Below are positions 34,613-45,409 of a stretch of 64,000 bases of DNA, piece after piece; the stretch's first letter is position 1, and every line of letters starts with the position of its first letter. The notes beneath the pieces were generated by a model that did not search any database, was not told the DNA's origin, and worked only from the letters and a program-made list of their open reading frames with translations. This DNA comes from Lineolata rhizophorae (lineage: Eukaryota > Ascomycota > Dothideomycetes > Lineolatales > Lineolataceae). The translations under genes and the position numbers were made by a program. The stretch is taken from positions 680,808 to 744,807 of the forward strand of contig MU001671.1 of assembly GCA_010093515.1 (NCBI GenBank). The letters run 5' to 3'.

Positions 34613-35455
34613 TCACAACATCCCCGCCAATCCCACAACGGCCGCGACGAAGCCGCCGGCCGGGACGTACACGCCGCCCGCGGCACCGCTCGAGGACGCC
34701 GAGGCGGCCGACCCGGTGGCCGTGCTATCCGAGGACGAGTCGCCGGTCGGGGTGCCGATGGCGGAGCTGGCCGAGTTGGCCGCGGCGGAGCCCGTTGCCG
34801 CGGCCGAGGAAGCGCCGCCGGTGGTGGCGCCGGTGGTGGCGGCGGCGGCAGCGGTGGTGGTGTCGCTGGAAGGGTTTTGGCTGTGCGGCGAGGGAGGGAG
34901 ATGGGGTTAGCGACGGTGCAGAGGACACATGCGGGACGGAGGGAAAGGTGAGGGTGGTGGGCCTGGAACTTACGCCTCAGCAGCGTTGCAGTACGACGTC
35001 TTGGTCTGCTCGTCGCCGAAGGCCTGGTCCGAGTTCGGGCAGTTGTTCCAGCAGCTGTTTGAGCCACGGTTGAGTCAGCCTTCGTCCGTTCAATCTAGCA
35101 ATGATCTCCTCAAGCTCTAGAAACATTCACGCCACTGGAAAGGAGAAACGGCAAAAGGAAGGGCGTTCGCCCTCCTCAATGATGCCCTTCGGAGGCGGCA
35201 GGCGGGGGGAAGGAGGATTCAGACTCACGTCACGACCTGCTCGTAGGCATCGCAGAGGCACTGCCAGTCATTGGCATCGCAGCCATCGACCTGGATCTGC
35301 GTCGTCGCCAGGCACGAATCGACAATGTTCTGCGCCTCGCAGTCGCTAGAGCCGGACGACGAGCCGGAGGTGGGCTGAGCGGGAGTGCTAGCCGTGGTCT
35401 GGGCGGCGGCGATGCCGGCCGAGGCGAGGATGGCGGCGGTGATTTGGAAACGCAT
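34613..35455 (-). CDS. GPI-anchored Cys-rich, Ser/Thr/Ala-rich cell-surface protein
   Basis: Three exons: 35455-35229, 35054-34974, 34880-34613; 191 aa. It has a signal peptide (MRFQITAAILASAGIAAAQ) and a short Ser/Thr stretch. Eight Cys follow within about 60 residues (DCEAQNIVDSCLATTQ, GCDANDWQCLCDAYEQ, TCWNNCP, SYCNAAE). Then comes a long Ala/Ser/Thr/Gly region and a hydrophobic C-terminus (GGFVAAVVGLAGML) after a Ser/Gly omega-site region. This is the layout of small fungal GPI proteins labelled Ser/Thr-rich. It resembles CFEM proteins in having eight Cys but the spacing does not clearly fit. It would sit on the plasma membrane or in the wall. Function unknown. Confidence 0.83.
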
Positions 35456-36779
35456 TTTTGTCGCGGTGGTTGGAAGGTTGGATTAAAATCTTGCTGTTGG
35501 TGTGGATTTTTTTTTTTGAAAAGGAAGTAATTATAAATAAGGGGCTTCGTGAGAGCGAGAGTAACGAAGAGGATGAGCAAAAGCGAGCGATGGCGAGGTT
35601 GTCAAATCCAAGAATGGATCGAACTATACCCAGGAACGAGTGACGGGTGTTTTGTAAACACGTAGGAAAATGGAATGGAGAATTAGGGTCAATGATGACG
35701 GGATGGAAAGGAGAAGAAGAAGAACTCTCCGTCAGGGGGGCAACCCCAGGAATTTTATTTGCATCTTCCGATGCCCAGCCAGCGATGCCCCGTGCGCGCA
35801 AATCCGAGCATGAGGGCGGGAAGGGTGGCAGCACGGCGCCTCGAATCTTCGACTTTCCCGACTCGCTCAGAGGCTAAAGCATGTTCACGAGATTCGGTGG
35901 CGGCGCCACCGCGCTCTGGCTGTCCGCGCCGCACCACCTAGTCGCGTCTCCGGACAACCACTCACCTCCTCCATCCAGTTCACGACCGGACCGCAGCTAT
36001 TGGCCCTAAGGGTGCATGTCTGTATCTGGACCACATCTCAAGGCTTCGAATGGAGGCTAATAGGTCCAGAAGAAGGCATTTTGGTAAGCTCACGCATCGT
36101 GAGTGTGGGGCGTCATGCGAGCGGGCCTGAACCGGCTCCCCAACGATTGCGTGGACACAATCTATATATAGAGGGGAGGGGCAAATGGGTTTATCGGCGC
36201 ATGCAGACGGCGAGATGCGTGAGTAGCGGCAAAGAGATCGGCCGCTCGGAGTATCGAAAGGCAAAGTGGAATCTTCTCCTCGAGAAGAACGAACGTCACA
36301 TTGGGCTTTTACCAACCTTCAATGGTCAGGCCAGTCGGTTCGAGGAGCGAAGATGCAGCTAGAAAGACCCCAGCAGCAATTGCAGCCAAAACCTCCGAGG
36401 CCCTCAATTTGCTGGACGCCGCCGGCGCGAAAAGAAGAGTGTGGCGGCCTGACCGCTAAGCCGCTTTGGAGCTGTGGACGCCGAAAAGGGGACGCCTCCA
36501 TTATTCCAGGGCGTGCGCGGTGCCGCTACTATTGTGTATTAAGGGGCGAGGGTGGGCGCGGAGCCGCACGGTGGACGTGAAGGGGTCCGAGCTTAGACCC
36601 TGCCCAAGCTTGCCCGCTTCGCTCCCATTGGTTGTATCGCTCGGGTCTCGTTTCGCCGTCTCCCCGCGTTTTGCTGCTTCGTTCTCGGCCGCAGCCTCGT
36701 GATGCTACTATGCGACCACGGCCAGCTTTGAAGATTGACAATATCAGCTCCACTTGCAATCTGAAATTACTTAAGAATA
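35456..36779. promoter_or_regulatory. Upstream region of the GPI-protein gene
   Basis: No supported gene. The part next to 35455 should hold the GPI-protein promoter. A plus-strand frame beginning at 36632 overlaps the SAT4 remnant and is a shadow of it. Confidence 0.4.
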
Positions 36780-37380
36780 AGGGGTACCCACGCCTAGTTA
36801 GAGAAGCGCGCGCTCTCCCACTTGTCATCGGCGACAACCTCAACGCCGTAGCAGAGACAGGCTATGCTCGTGATGCAACCACTGTCGTACCGAGTGGAGC
36901 GTTGGCCGTTCCATATTGCCAACATCGGACGGACATAAGGAGGGTAAATTCTGAGGAGGGCACTAAAGCCAGGAAACAGCGACGCTGTGTACAGCAAGTC
37001 CGTATCAAACGCCGTCCACCAGACCAACTTCTTCAGCAGCACTTGCAATTTCCAGACCGCCGAATACCGGGGTGGAGAGATCGTGTTGACGGCGCCCCAT
37101 GTTGGAAGCAGCAGCTCACGAACGATGCAATTGCCCACAACCTCGACTCTTCTTCCAATCTTTTCGCGCTGCACGCACTCGAGGGCGAGTATCAGCGTCA
37201 ACGCCAGGTGGAAGAGGACGTCGAACCACGCTATCACCGAATAGCGGGCGAGCCGCTTTGTGCGCGTGGTCCAGAAAAATGCGCTTGATCTGAAGGGTGA
37301 CGACGAGCTTCGCGATGAATATGAAGTCCGTGTAGATTATTCTCGATACGTTGCCGAACCTTTTCTTTGGATTTAAAGGT
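36780..37380 (-). pseudogene. Remnant of a SAT4/rhodopsin-like membrane protein gene
   Basis: Minus-strand sequence carries SAT4-family features in two frames. First comes YTDFIFIAKLVVTLQIKRIF in one frame; after a frame change near 37247 it continues IAWFDVLFHLALTLILALEC, the CVQREKI motif, GNCI, GAVNTIS and VWKLQVLLKK. Intact relatives read these in one frame (K-A-V-L-L-Q-L-Q-R-I-F, then VPREKIW, GQC, GAINAISDL, W-KLQMP). The expected DLxILLLP helix after NTIS is missing, so there is at least one frameshift and one deletion. The N-terminal helices were not found upstream. It is 4.5 kb from the intact SAT4-MFS fusion but is a different subtype, so it is not a simple copy of it. Confidence 0.6.
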
Positions 37381-38646
37381 GTGGAAGTTGTCAATTGAGA
37401 AATATGCGAATTCTAGAGCTGCTGCCTCTCACATGGAGGCGTTCTCGCTGCTGGTCTGGGAGAGCCTAAAAGGGTACGGTGGAGCCGCCGTTGATGTTGC
37501 GTTGCGTCAAAACTCCACCGTAGATGAAGCCGCAGTATTTTTGTTGATTGGTGACAGTAGTGTGTTCACTATTAAGCGAAACGTACGAATGCTATCAACA
37601 ACAGATCTGTAAGGAAATCAAGCGAGACGTACGAATGCTATCAACAGCAGATCTGTATGCAAGATCAGAAGACAACTTAAGGGCATTATAACAGAGAGGA
37701 GGGACACGGATAGTCCTGCAACTCGACTTGCTTCATAAAGTAGAACCTAGTAAAGCATCTTCCGCAGATGTTAAGACAATGATGAGCAGATCACGATCTC
37801 AACGAGCTTTCCTGTTCTCCCTGAACGAGCGTCAATTGAAAAATCAGGCTTTTCCATTTTGTGTTCCTAGGGTAGTTTGGTAGCCAGACTTGACCCATTG
37901 GCTCGCTGATGCACAATTTCAGAAACACAAATCTAAGGAAATATATTTCCAGCGAAGGCAAAGCGCACAAGTGGAGTTTGAAGGAAACAAATGATAAAAC
38001 AACATCGCGTGATGAAAAGTCCTCTAAAGAAAAGTTCTTTTCCATCCAACATTGCATTGGCGATTTTGCAATGGTTTGGCAAAGGATCTAGCACATCTAG
38101 CGTGGAAGTGAGTACAGGCATGGTCTATGTTATCACATTCCTAAGGTAACTATCCGCATCATGGCCCCGCAAACCTGGAAGAGCAAGGCCCGAAATTCTT
38201 CAAGCAGCTTTCGTGCAACTGTTGGCGGGGAAGTAGGACAAGAGGAGCGGCGAGAGGCGCCAATTCGCCTGACTAGGTCGCTCAAGGAGTCAAGATCTGT
38301 CTTGCCTCTTGTATCATGTACTAGTGTACTAGGGATCCTTTAGCGGTGAGCGATCCATTTTCTTCGGACCTCAATAGTCGACATTTCGTTAGTCGCACCA
38401 TGTTCATTCATGGGAAAAATAGTAGCAAGCCATGGCGGATCCACGACCTTACTACTTTCTAGACGTGATATTAATATCTTTAGCAACACTTTGAAGTCAC
38501 CCGCCCAACAAACATCCTGCGACACAAGTAAGGAAGCCAAGACCAAAGTTGACCTTAAAGGTACATCGATAAAATTAGTACCCGTCAAGAGCAGATCCTC
38601 TATGCCACTTACAAACGCCGACCAGGCCCCTCTAGCTAAGCCACAT
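37381..38646. other. Gene-poor stretch upstream of the MPP10 3' end
   Basis: No supported gene. It contains a 46-bp tandem duplication at 37574-37666, listed separately. Composition is AT-richer than the flanking genes. Confidence 0.45.
37574..37666. repeat. Tandem duplication of a 46-bp unit
   Basis: Two adjacent units (37574-37619 and 37620-37666), both holding ACGTACGAATGCTATCAACA and CAGATCTGTA, differ at only a few positions. This is a recent local duplication in noncoding sequence. Confidence 0.85.
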
Positions 38647-40971
38647 CTACAACTTAAACCCCGCACCGCCACTCCTCCCCTGCGACTGCCCATTCTTAGC
38701 CAGCTTCCCTTCCAAATCCCGAATCTCGCCCTTCTTCCCAATAACCTGCGCGCCGCCCTTCCTCAACTGGCCCAACACCTCATTCCTCTCTTTCTTGTCC
38801 CTCTGCTTCTTCTCGCGTCCCTTCCCAGCACCCTTACCCGCACCCGCGCCCGCACCGGCAGCAACAACGTCCCCGCCCGCCTTCCTAACCCTCGCCTTCT
38901 CCCTCTGCCGCCTCCTCCTCTTCTCGTCCCTCGACAACTCCTCCCTCGCGAGCGGCAACCCGCCCTTCGTCCTCACCTCGCCCACCTCGCGCTCCTCGCC
39001 CGGCCTATACAGCTCCTGCGGCGCCAGCAAGCTGGCCCCACCCGCCACGCCACTCCCGTCCGCCGCCGCCGGTCTCGCGTCCTCCATGCTGATGGCCGGC
39101 GCGTCGACGCGCACCTCGAGGTTCGCGCGCGGCGGCCGCGGCCGGAACCGCCAGCTAGCCAGGGCGTCGAGCTGGGCCTCGACATCTGCCCAGAGCGCCG
39201 CGATCTCCTTGTGCTCGCGGCGCAGACGCTCGTCGCTTGCGTCGACGAAGGCGGGGTCCGTGCGGCGCAGGTGCTCCTCCTCGTATTCTTCGGCGAGGCC
39301 CCTGGACGGCTTGGAGTCCGGGAGTTCGAAGGCGCCGCGGCGGGTGCCGGGCGCGACCGTTTCGGCGCCGGGCCGCCGCCGCACCACCTCGTCGAAGTCG
39401 CGGGCTAGGATGCGCCGCTTGATGAGCTGCTCGAGCTCCTCCGTCGTCTCCTGTGTCGTGGTGGGGACCGGCTTACCTGCGCGCTCGAACTCGAGGTCCT
39501 CCTCGAGCAGCGAGTTGAGCGGGCGGTCCGCGGCGCGGGCCTCGCCCGCCAGCGCCCACGCCCGCTTGGCCACGTTGGCGGCCTCGAGCTTGCGGATCTG
39601 CTGGGCGAGCTTGGCCTTGCGGCGCTCGTGCGTCGAGCGGCGCGCCTTGGGGTCGTCGGGGTCCACGTCCGACAGGAACGAGTCCGAGGAGTTGTCGTCG
39701 GCGTCGTCTTCATCGGAGAAGAGATCTCGGTGTACGGCGGACATGGTGCGCTCGACGTCGTCTCCGGTGGAAAGGTCTTCATTTTGCTTTTTGGGGTGGC
39801 TTGACTTTCGAGCTTTCTTTTTGCTCGATTTCCTTGCAGGCGGGGCGAAGAAGTCCGCGTACGTGATGTTGTTCGTGTTGGACAAACCACCCATACCCGT
39901 CATTTCACCCTCCCCGACAGCCTCATCGTCCGTTTCTTCGTTGCTCGCCCCCTCAGGAGCGTTGAGGTCGGCATTTCCGAAGGTAGGACCGTCATCTTCG
40001 TCCTCGTCTGCGCTAGAAGCGTCTTCATCTCGCCCGTTAGATAGTTTTATGGCCCTAGAGCCAGCCGCTAGAGGATCGGCATTCCAATCGACCTCTTCCT
40101 CATCGCTTGCTGCTCCATCGTCGTCTCCGCGGTTGTCTTGATGCTCTAAGAATTCGGTCTGTTTGTTGAAGTCGTCGATCGAGAAGAACCCATCGTTCAG
40201 GCCGTGAGGATCCTCGATGAATTCCTCCGCGTCACTGCTCTCGCCTTCGTCCGCAAGACCGCCATTACTGAGATCGTCGGCGTCCTCGCCGCTATGGTCT
40301 GAGAAGTTGTCATCGTCTTCCTCGCCTTCGTCGAGAAATCCATCCTCTATTTCCAACTCCGAGTCTCCGAGGGGATCGTCCTCCTCGGCAGCAGAGCCTA
40401 GACTACCCTGCGCAGAGTCCGTAAGATCGAACCTGTCCTTCTCGATCTCCGTGACCTCGCCGCCCGCGCTATTTGTATGTCCGTCAGCCTCGGCGCCGTC
40501 CCCGGCATCGTTGTCGCGCCCGGCCGCAACCTCCCTCTTGGCGGCGTCTAGAACCTTGCGGGCCTGCTGCCACACCTGCTCGGCGTCGAAGCCATCCACA
40601 TGGACCTTCTTGAGGCGCAGGACGGGGCCCTCGGCGAAGTCCTCGCCGCGCCGCTTCCGCTTGCGACGCCAGTCCTGCAGGCGCGCGCCCTGCGCCTCGC
40701 TCACGCCGCTGGCGAGCGGGTCCAGGAGGCGCTTGGCGAGCGACAGGGCGTCGGCGTGGAGGGCCCGAGACGGCCGGAGAAAGGCGTACGGGCTGGCGGC
40801 CAGCGTCGATAGCAGCTCGTGCTGGGGCGGGTGCGGGGGCGCGATCGGCGGTGACCCGGACGAAGCGCTCGTCGGCTTGGCATGGCGGTCGTCCATGGGG
40901 GGCAGGTGCGACTGGATGGAGAGGGTCTGTGACGATGTCGAGGCCGTGGGCGAGAATGGCACGGTCGCCAT
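38647..40971 (-). CDS. MPP10: U3 snoRNP component Mpp10
   Basis: Single exon, 774 aa. Mpp10 is part of the small-subunit processome in the nucleolus and binds Imp3 and Imp4 for early 18S rRNA cleavage. The N-terminal third has short conserved segments (ALSLAKRLLDPLASG, FDAEQVWQQARKVLD). The middle is very acidic, with many D/E runs, followed by EEFIEDPHGLNDGFFSIDDF, YADFFAPP and the Lys-rich KKKARK. The C-terminal Mpp10 core shows NSLLEEDLEFER, IKRRILARDFDEV, EEHLRRTDPAFVD and APQELYRP. The tail is basic and Gly-rich. A 448-codon plus-strand frame across it is antisense shadow. Confidence 0.93.
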   Translation of the reverse strand: MATVPFSPTASTSSQTLSIQSHLPPMDDRHAKPTSASSGSPPIAPPHPPQHELLSTLAASPYAFLRPSRALHADALSLAKRLLDPLASGVSEAQGARLQDWRRKRKRRGEDFAEGPVLRLKKVHVDGFDAEQVWQQARKVLDAAKREVAAGRDNDAGDGAEADGHTNSAGGEVTEIEKDRFDLTDSAQGSLGSAAEEDDPLGDSELEIEDGFLDEGEEDDDNFSDHSGEDADDLSNGGLADEGESSDAEEFIEDPHGLNDGFFSIDDFNKQTEFLEHQDNRGDDDGAASDEEEVDWNADPLAAGSRAIKLSNGRDEDASSADEDEDDGPTFGNADLNAPEGASNEETDDEAVGEGEMTGMGGLSNTNNITYADFFAPPARKSSKKKARKSSHPKKQNEDLSTGDDVERTMSAVHRDLFSDEDDADDNSSDSFLSDVDPDDPKARRSTHERRKAKLAQQIRKLEAANVAKRAWALAGEARAADRPLNSLLEEDLEFERAGKPVPTTTQETTEELEQLIKRRILARDFDEVVRRRPGAETVAPGTRRGAFELPDSKPSRGLAEEYEEEHLRRTDPAFVDASDERLRREHKEIAALWADVEAQLDALASWRFRPRPPRANLEVRVDAPAISMEDARPAAADGSGVAGGASLLAPQELYRPGEEREVGEVRTKGGLPLAREELSRDEKRRRRQREKARVRKAGGDVVAAGAGAGAGKGAGKGREKKQRDKKERNEVLGQLRKGGAQVIGKKGEIRDLEGKLAKNGQSQGRSGGAGFKL

Positions 40972-42352
40972 GCCCGGGGGTGGTCGGGGTGGTGCGTGTC
41001 GGTGCCACCCGCCAAGCGCCAGCCTAGGGAACGATGGATGTGACGTCTCTGCTGGCCGACGGCGCGGGAAGAGAGATATGAAATGGTACGAGTGCGGCCA
41101 AGGCCGACAGGGAAGGGAGCGCTGAGGTCGACTGGCGCTGGCCTGCGACTTTTTTTTCGCCGGTCAGGCTCGGAGGTCACGATGGGCCGGGGGCCAGCGG
41201 GCGCCTAAGCGAGCCAATCGGACGGGGGTCCAGCCAGCTACTGCGCGCAGCCGGCGTGGGCGGTCGCGACCTCGTGGCGGCAGCCGTGTGGGGCCATCTC
41301 GCATTTCCATTTTCGGAGCCCGCCGCAGGTCCCGGCCTCTGGCCTCCTGCCCCCATACACAGCAGCAAGATGGCCCCGATTGCTCTCCGTGTCGGAGCCC
41401 ATGGCGCCCAAGATGCCCATGACGGCCGTTTCCGGCGTAGCTCGCAGAGGGGACGCGTGCGCCGCCGCCTTCTCGGGCCTCGGGGGGTGTCGCTGGTACA
41501 TATAACCGGAGTTTTCGCCGCGAGGAAGGCCCTCAGCTTCTTGCTGGCCGCTGCCGCTCGTCCCCCGCCCCGTGGCAGCCCGGCAGCCTCTCGCCCGCGC
41601 CTCGCACGTCCTGCCAGGGGCCCCCGCGGTCGCCCGCCGATCTCGCCGGAAACACTTCGGAGAAAGGTCTCGAACGCTGCCCGTCGTGCCCGGCCGAAGC
41701 CGCCAGACGCATGCAACGGTCTCGCCAAGCCGCTCCGTCATGCCCCCCCGCCAATCGACGCCGCGCCCGTCGTCATCTGTAAGACCACTTCCATAGCTCG
41801 GCCTCCCAATTTAACGCCGCCTAGTCTCGCTCTGCCGTCGATAGATGGGCACGCTCCCCGGCGCCGCCCGATCTAGAACCTCTGCGGTGCCCATCACCAC
41901 CGTGTTGGACGCTTCGTTCCCGCCGGCTCTGCGTCTCATGATGGTCTGATGCTCGCGTTCGCGCCCCGCCCGTCATTGGCCGCTGCCGTCGCGGAGTCCA
42001 TGCCGCCGGGGCGTGGCTGGTCAGCCGCCGCCAGGCCCTTGGCACCACCGTCCGGCCGGCCGCCGCTGCCACTGTTTCCCGCAGCTCCCGTCTCCTGTGT
42101 CCGCCGGGAGCCACGGGCCTTGGCCCCTTGGGATGACCATGGCCGGGTCCGTCGCGAAGCATGTGCGTGGTCGGCCGGCGCGCACGAGGATATATGCAAC
42201 AAGTCAGAGCCGTCCGGAGTCGGCGCCGCGCTTTCTCTCCAGGCCCAGCAAAATTCGCGCCCGGCGAGTCTGCGCGTGCCTCCGCTGCTGCTTCCCCTAT
42301 CGTGACATCCAGCGCCGTTGCGCGCGCCTGAGTAGAGAGGACCGCCATAGTC
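40972..42352. promoter_or_regulatory. Divergent promoter of MPP10 and the Zn2Cys6 gene
   Basis: 1.38 kb between divergent starts. CCAAT occurs at 41214-41218 and again near 41754. The region is GC-rich and keeps several frames open on both strands, but none has a recognisable product. Confidence 0.45.
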
Positions 42353-45300
42353 ATGGGCGACTCGAGCCGCCAGTTGCGGGCCATCTTCCCGCGACCGGAC
42401 CCCAACGCGCCGACCGCGCCGACGTCGCCCTTGTCCGCCGCCCCCAAGGTCGCGCTGCCGTTGTCCAAGCCCAAGCGTCAGCAGACTGGCGTGGCTTGCG
42501 AGAGTAAGTCCTGCCAAAAGGCGCCGATTATCGAGCCAGAAAAGCGTCCCGTTTGCGATTGCAGTGCTGATAGGCAGTCTAGGTTGCCGTCGACGGAAGT
42601 GCAAGGTTAGCGGGAACCGTCCACGCCGCGGTCTAGAAGGATCGGAGGCATCTCCGGGCCCTAGACTCCCCCTTAACCACCCTCACACACCCCCCCTCCT
42701 TATCCGCCACACCCTTCCGTTTTGTCCCCATTGGAGTAGATCCTGACATGCAGGCGTGTACCAGTGTGATGGGAAGCGCCCTGTGTGCTCGCCGTGCGAG
42801 CGCCGCAGGGAAGACTGTTTATACGAGGCCGATAACGGCCTCACGCGCACCCAAACGCTCAAGCGCAAGGCCGAAGCCCTCACGGAAACCAATCAAGGCC
42901 TCAAAGCCGTCGTCACGACGTTGCGCAGTGGCTCGGATGTCGAGGCCGTCGAGATCCTGCGCCGCATACGCCAGACGGAAGATGTCGACACCGCCGTCGA
43001 CTTCATCGCTCAGGCGTCTCTACTCATGCCGCAGAATCGCCCGAGGCGGTCCTCATCGACACCCCCTATCGCCCAGCTCTTGCACGATCTCACGTCGAGC
43101 AAGGGCCTCCATCACCTCTCCATCGACACCGCGTTCCATGCGCTAGAGTCGCTGCCGACCGGGCCTACGTCCGGAGAGAAGGTCCCTTCGCTATATAGAA
43201 TGCAGCCGTGGATGGTCGAACCCGGCGTTGCGCCCAGCACCACAAGTCAACAGGCCGGTTTTACGTATAGGCTTAACGAACTGTGTGTCTCATCAATCAA
43301 TCCATATTAACACCGCCGCAATAAATCGTAAGCTAGGTCTAACTGTCTTCCTTTCCACAGAATGGATGGCTTAAACTTTCTTGACGGAGTTCCTGGATCT
43401 GCTGCCGTAGAAGACAGCAAGGCCGCCGACCACCCAACCGTCTATCTTCCTTACATATGCGTTTCTGCCGCACCATGGACAAATATCACCAACGATGACG
43501 AGTTTGTGTCCCATGCCATCTCGCTGTTTTTGACCTGGGACCATCCGTGGTATAATTGTATCGAGCGGTCTTCTTTCCTCGGTGCAATGGGTGAAGCTAG
43601 GCTCTTGGACTCGAAGGTAATGCCTGAGTCGGAATTCTGCTCACCCAGTTTGGTCAACGCAATTATCGCTCTTGGCTGTGTAAGTGACTCGCATTCCGTC
43701 ATCGTCACTGCTTAATACGCCCGGTCAAATGAAACTAACGCTTTCATTATCAAGCTCCATTCCCGCCATCCGACGGCTTTTGAGACCTCTGGGAACGCTA
43801 AAACCCGAGGCCGTCATTTCCTTAAACTTGCTGACGAGCTTCTTGAGCACGAAATCCTGCACCGAAAGCCTAAGATAGCTACACTGAGCAGCATGTTCCT
43901 AAACCTGACTGCACACGGCATACACGGAGAGCCGGTATTTGGCACGGAAAAATTCGAGGAGTTTTACCGCATATACGACGACCTCCGCCTTGGAGACCCA
44001 CATACCCTGCCGCCAGATTATTATATCAACAGAGACGTGCGTGCTCGGTTTGACGCTATATCGGAAATCACCTGGGGACTTTACTGTCAGGACGTGTATG
44101 TAGCCCACATCGCACACCTTTCCACAGTCGCCTGTCCGCAACCGAGACTTACGATAGCTGTTCCAGGAGCCATTCTATCACAGGAGGACACCCACCACGA
44201 CTGAACAGGCCTCAAATTGCGCAAACGTTTGCCTTTAAAGCCAATGGGAAGTCTAGCCACTATGATGACTCGACCATGGAGGCCGACGGCTGCATCATGT
44301 ACGACCCAAATGATACGTGGTGGCCATACCCACATCCGGGCATTCCAGAGCCGAGTCGAGTTAAGGAGTGCCTTAAGGCTAAGTGCGACCTTTCGAATCT
44401 AGTGCAAGACATGTGGGACTGTATCGATAGCCCGGAATCCCCTGCGTGGCTCAAGCATGACAGCGGAGAGCCGGGCAAGGTGCAGCGTGCCATGGACATT
44501 TTTGACAAGCTCAAGCTCTGGAAGACGAAGTTGCCGGAGCCCCTCGCGCCGGGCGGGAGCACTCTACCGCACGTCATGTTGCTCAGGTAGGCTACAGCAC
44601 TGGACTTGTCCTTGCACATAAGTCTTTCATCTAGGAGATGGGTTCCCTTAACTAACGTGCTTCACCCGCACCACAGAGGCTACTACGACACCGTAGTCAT
44701 AAACCTCTTCCGGTCGATGCAAGAGGCGCGCGTCCTACTAGATGGCACCTACTCGACGCTACACCACGAGATCGAGCACCCGCGTACCTATGTCTTCACA
44801 CACTGCATCTCGCTAGCGGCGACGACGGCCGAGTTCCGCAACCGGTACACACTCTTCCGGCATTGGCTGACGATGCAGTTCGCGTGGGCCGTGGCCTGGA
44901 CGCTGCTCTTCCACTTGGACGCCGCCTTCGGCGAGCCCACCACCGACGCCTTCGTCGACGCCGTCCGCGCCCTCCGCGAGCTCGCCCAGAAGTTCGAGCT
45001 CGCCGCCCAGGTCGTCGTCACCCTGCGCAAGATGGCCGAGGACTACGAGGTCGAGCTGCCGCCGCGCGCCGTCCGCTGGCTGTACCCGGTCGACCGGCTG
45101 CGCCAGCGCCAGCGTCAGCTCCAGCTCCAGCACCAGCACCAGCGGCAAGGCGCCGGCGGCGACAGGCGGAGGCGCGCCACCGCGACGAGCGCCGACGCCG
45201 CAGAGCTCGCCGACGCGCTCGCCTTGCTGGACGAGGTCAAGATGGACGACCCCGACCAGGTCCTGAGCGACATCCGCATCCCTGTCACCATACCCAAGCG

Positions 45301-45409
45301 GTACCGCACCGACGGGCACAAGCATCTGAAGGGGCGGGGCACGTTTGGGCCGGAGATCGCCGACGTCATGACGAATTTGAGGGCCATGCATATCGCTGAC
45401 GATGATTGA
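42353..45409 (+). CDS. Zn2Cys6 transcription factor with fungal-specific regulatory domain
   Basis: Seven exons: 42353-42503, 42583-42605, 42765-43264, 43361-43679, 43755-44095, 44167-44586, 44677-45409; phases agree, 828 aa. The zinc cluster is spread over three exons and reads VACESCRRRKCK then CDGKRPVCSPCERRREDC; all six Cys are present. A leucine-rich coiled stretch follows (LTRTQTLKRKAEALTETNQ). The middle homology region has LTWDHPWYNCIERSSFL, NAIIALGCLHSRHP, then SITGGHPPRLNRPQI. The layout resembles NirA-like regulators, but the target pathway cannot be told. A Gln/Arg-rich segment precedes the C-terminus. The exon 5/6 junction (GT donor at 44096, acceptor ending 44166) is the least certain. 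Confidence 0.83.

Noticed and set aside
38795-40141. 448-codon plus-strand frame
   Set aside because: It is antisense to MPP10 and mirrors its acidic codons as Ser/Arg runs.
41177-42604. Several frames of 118-222 codons in the MPP10/Zn2Cys6 gap
   Set aside because: Overlapping on both strands in GC-rich promoter sequence with no family resemblance.
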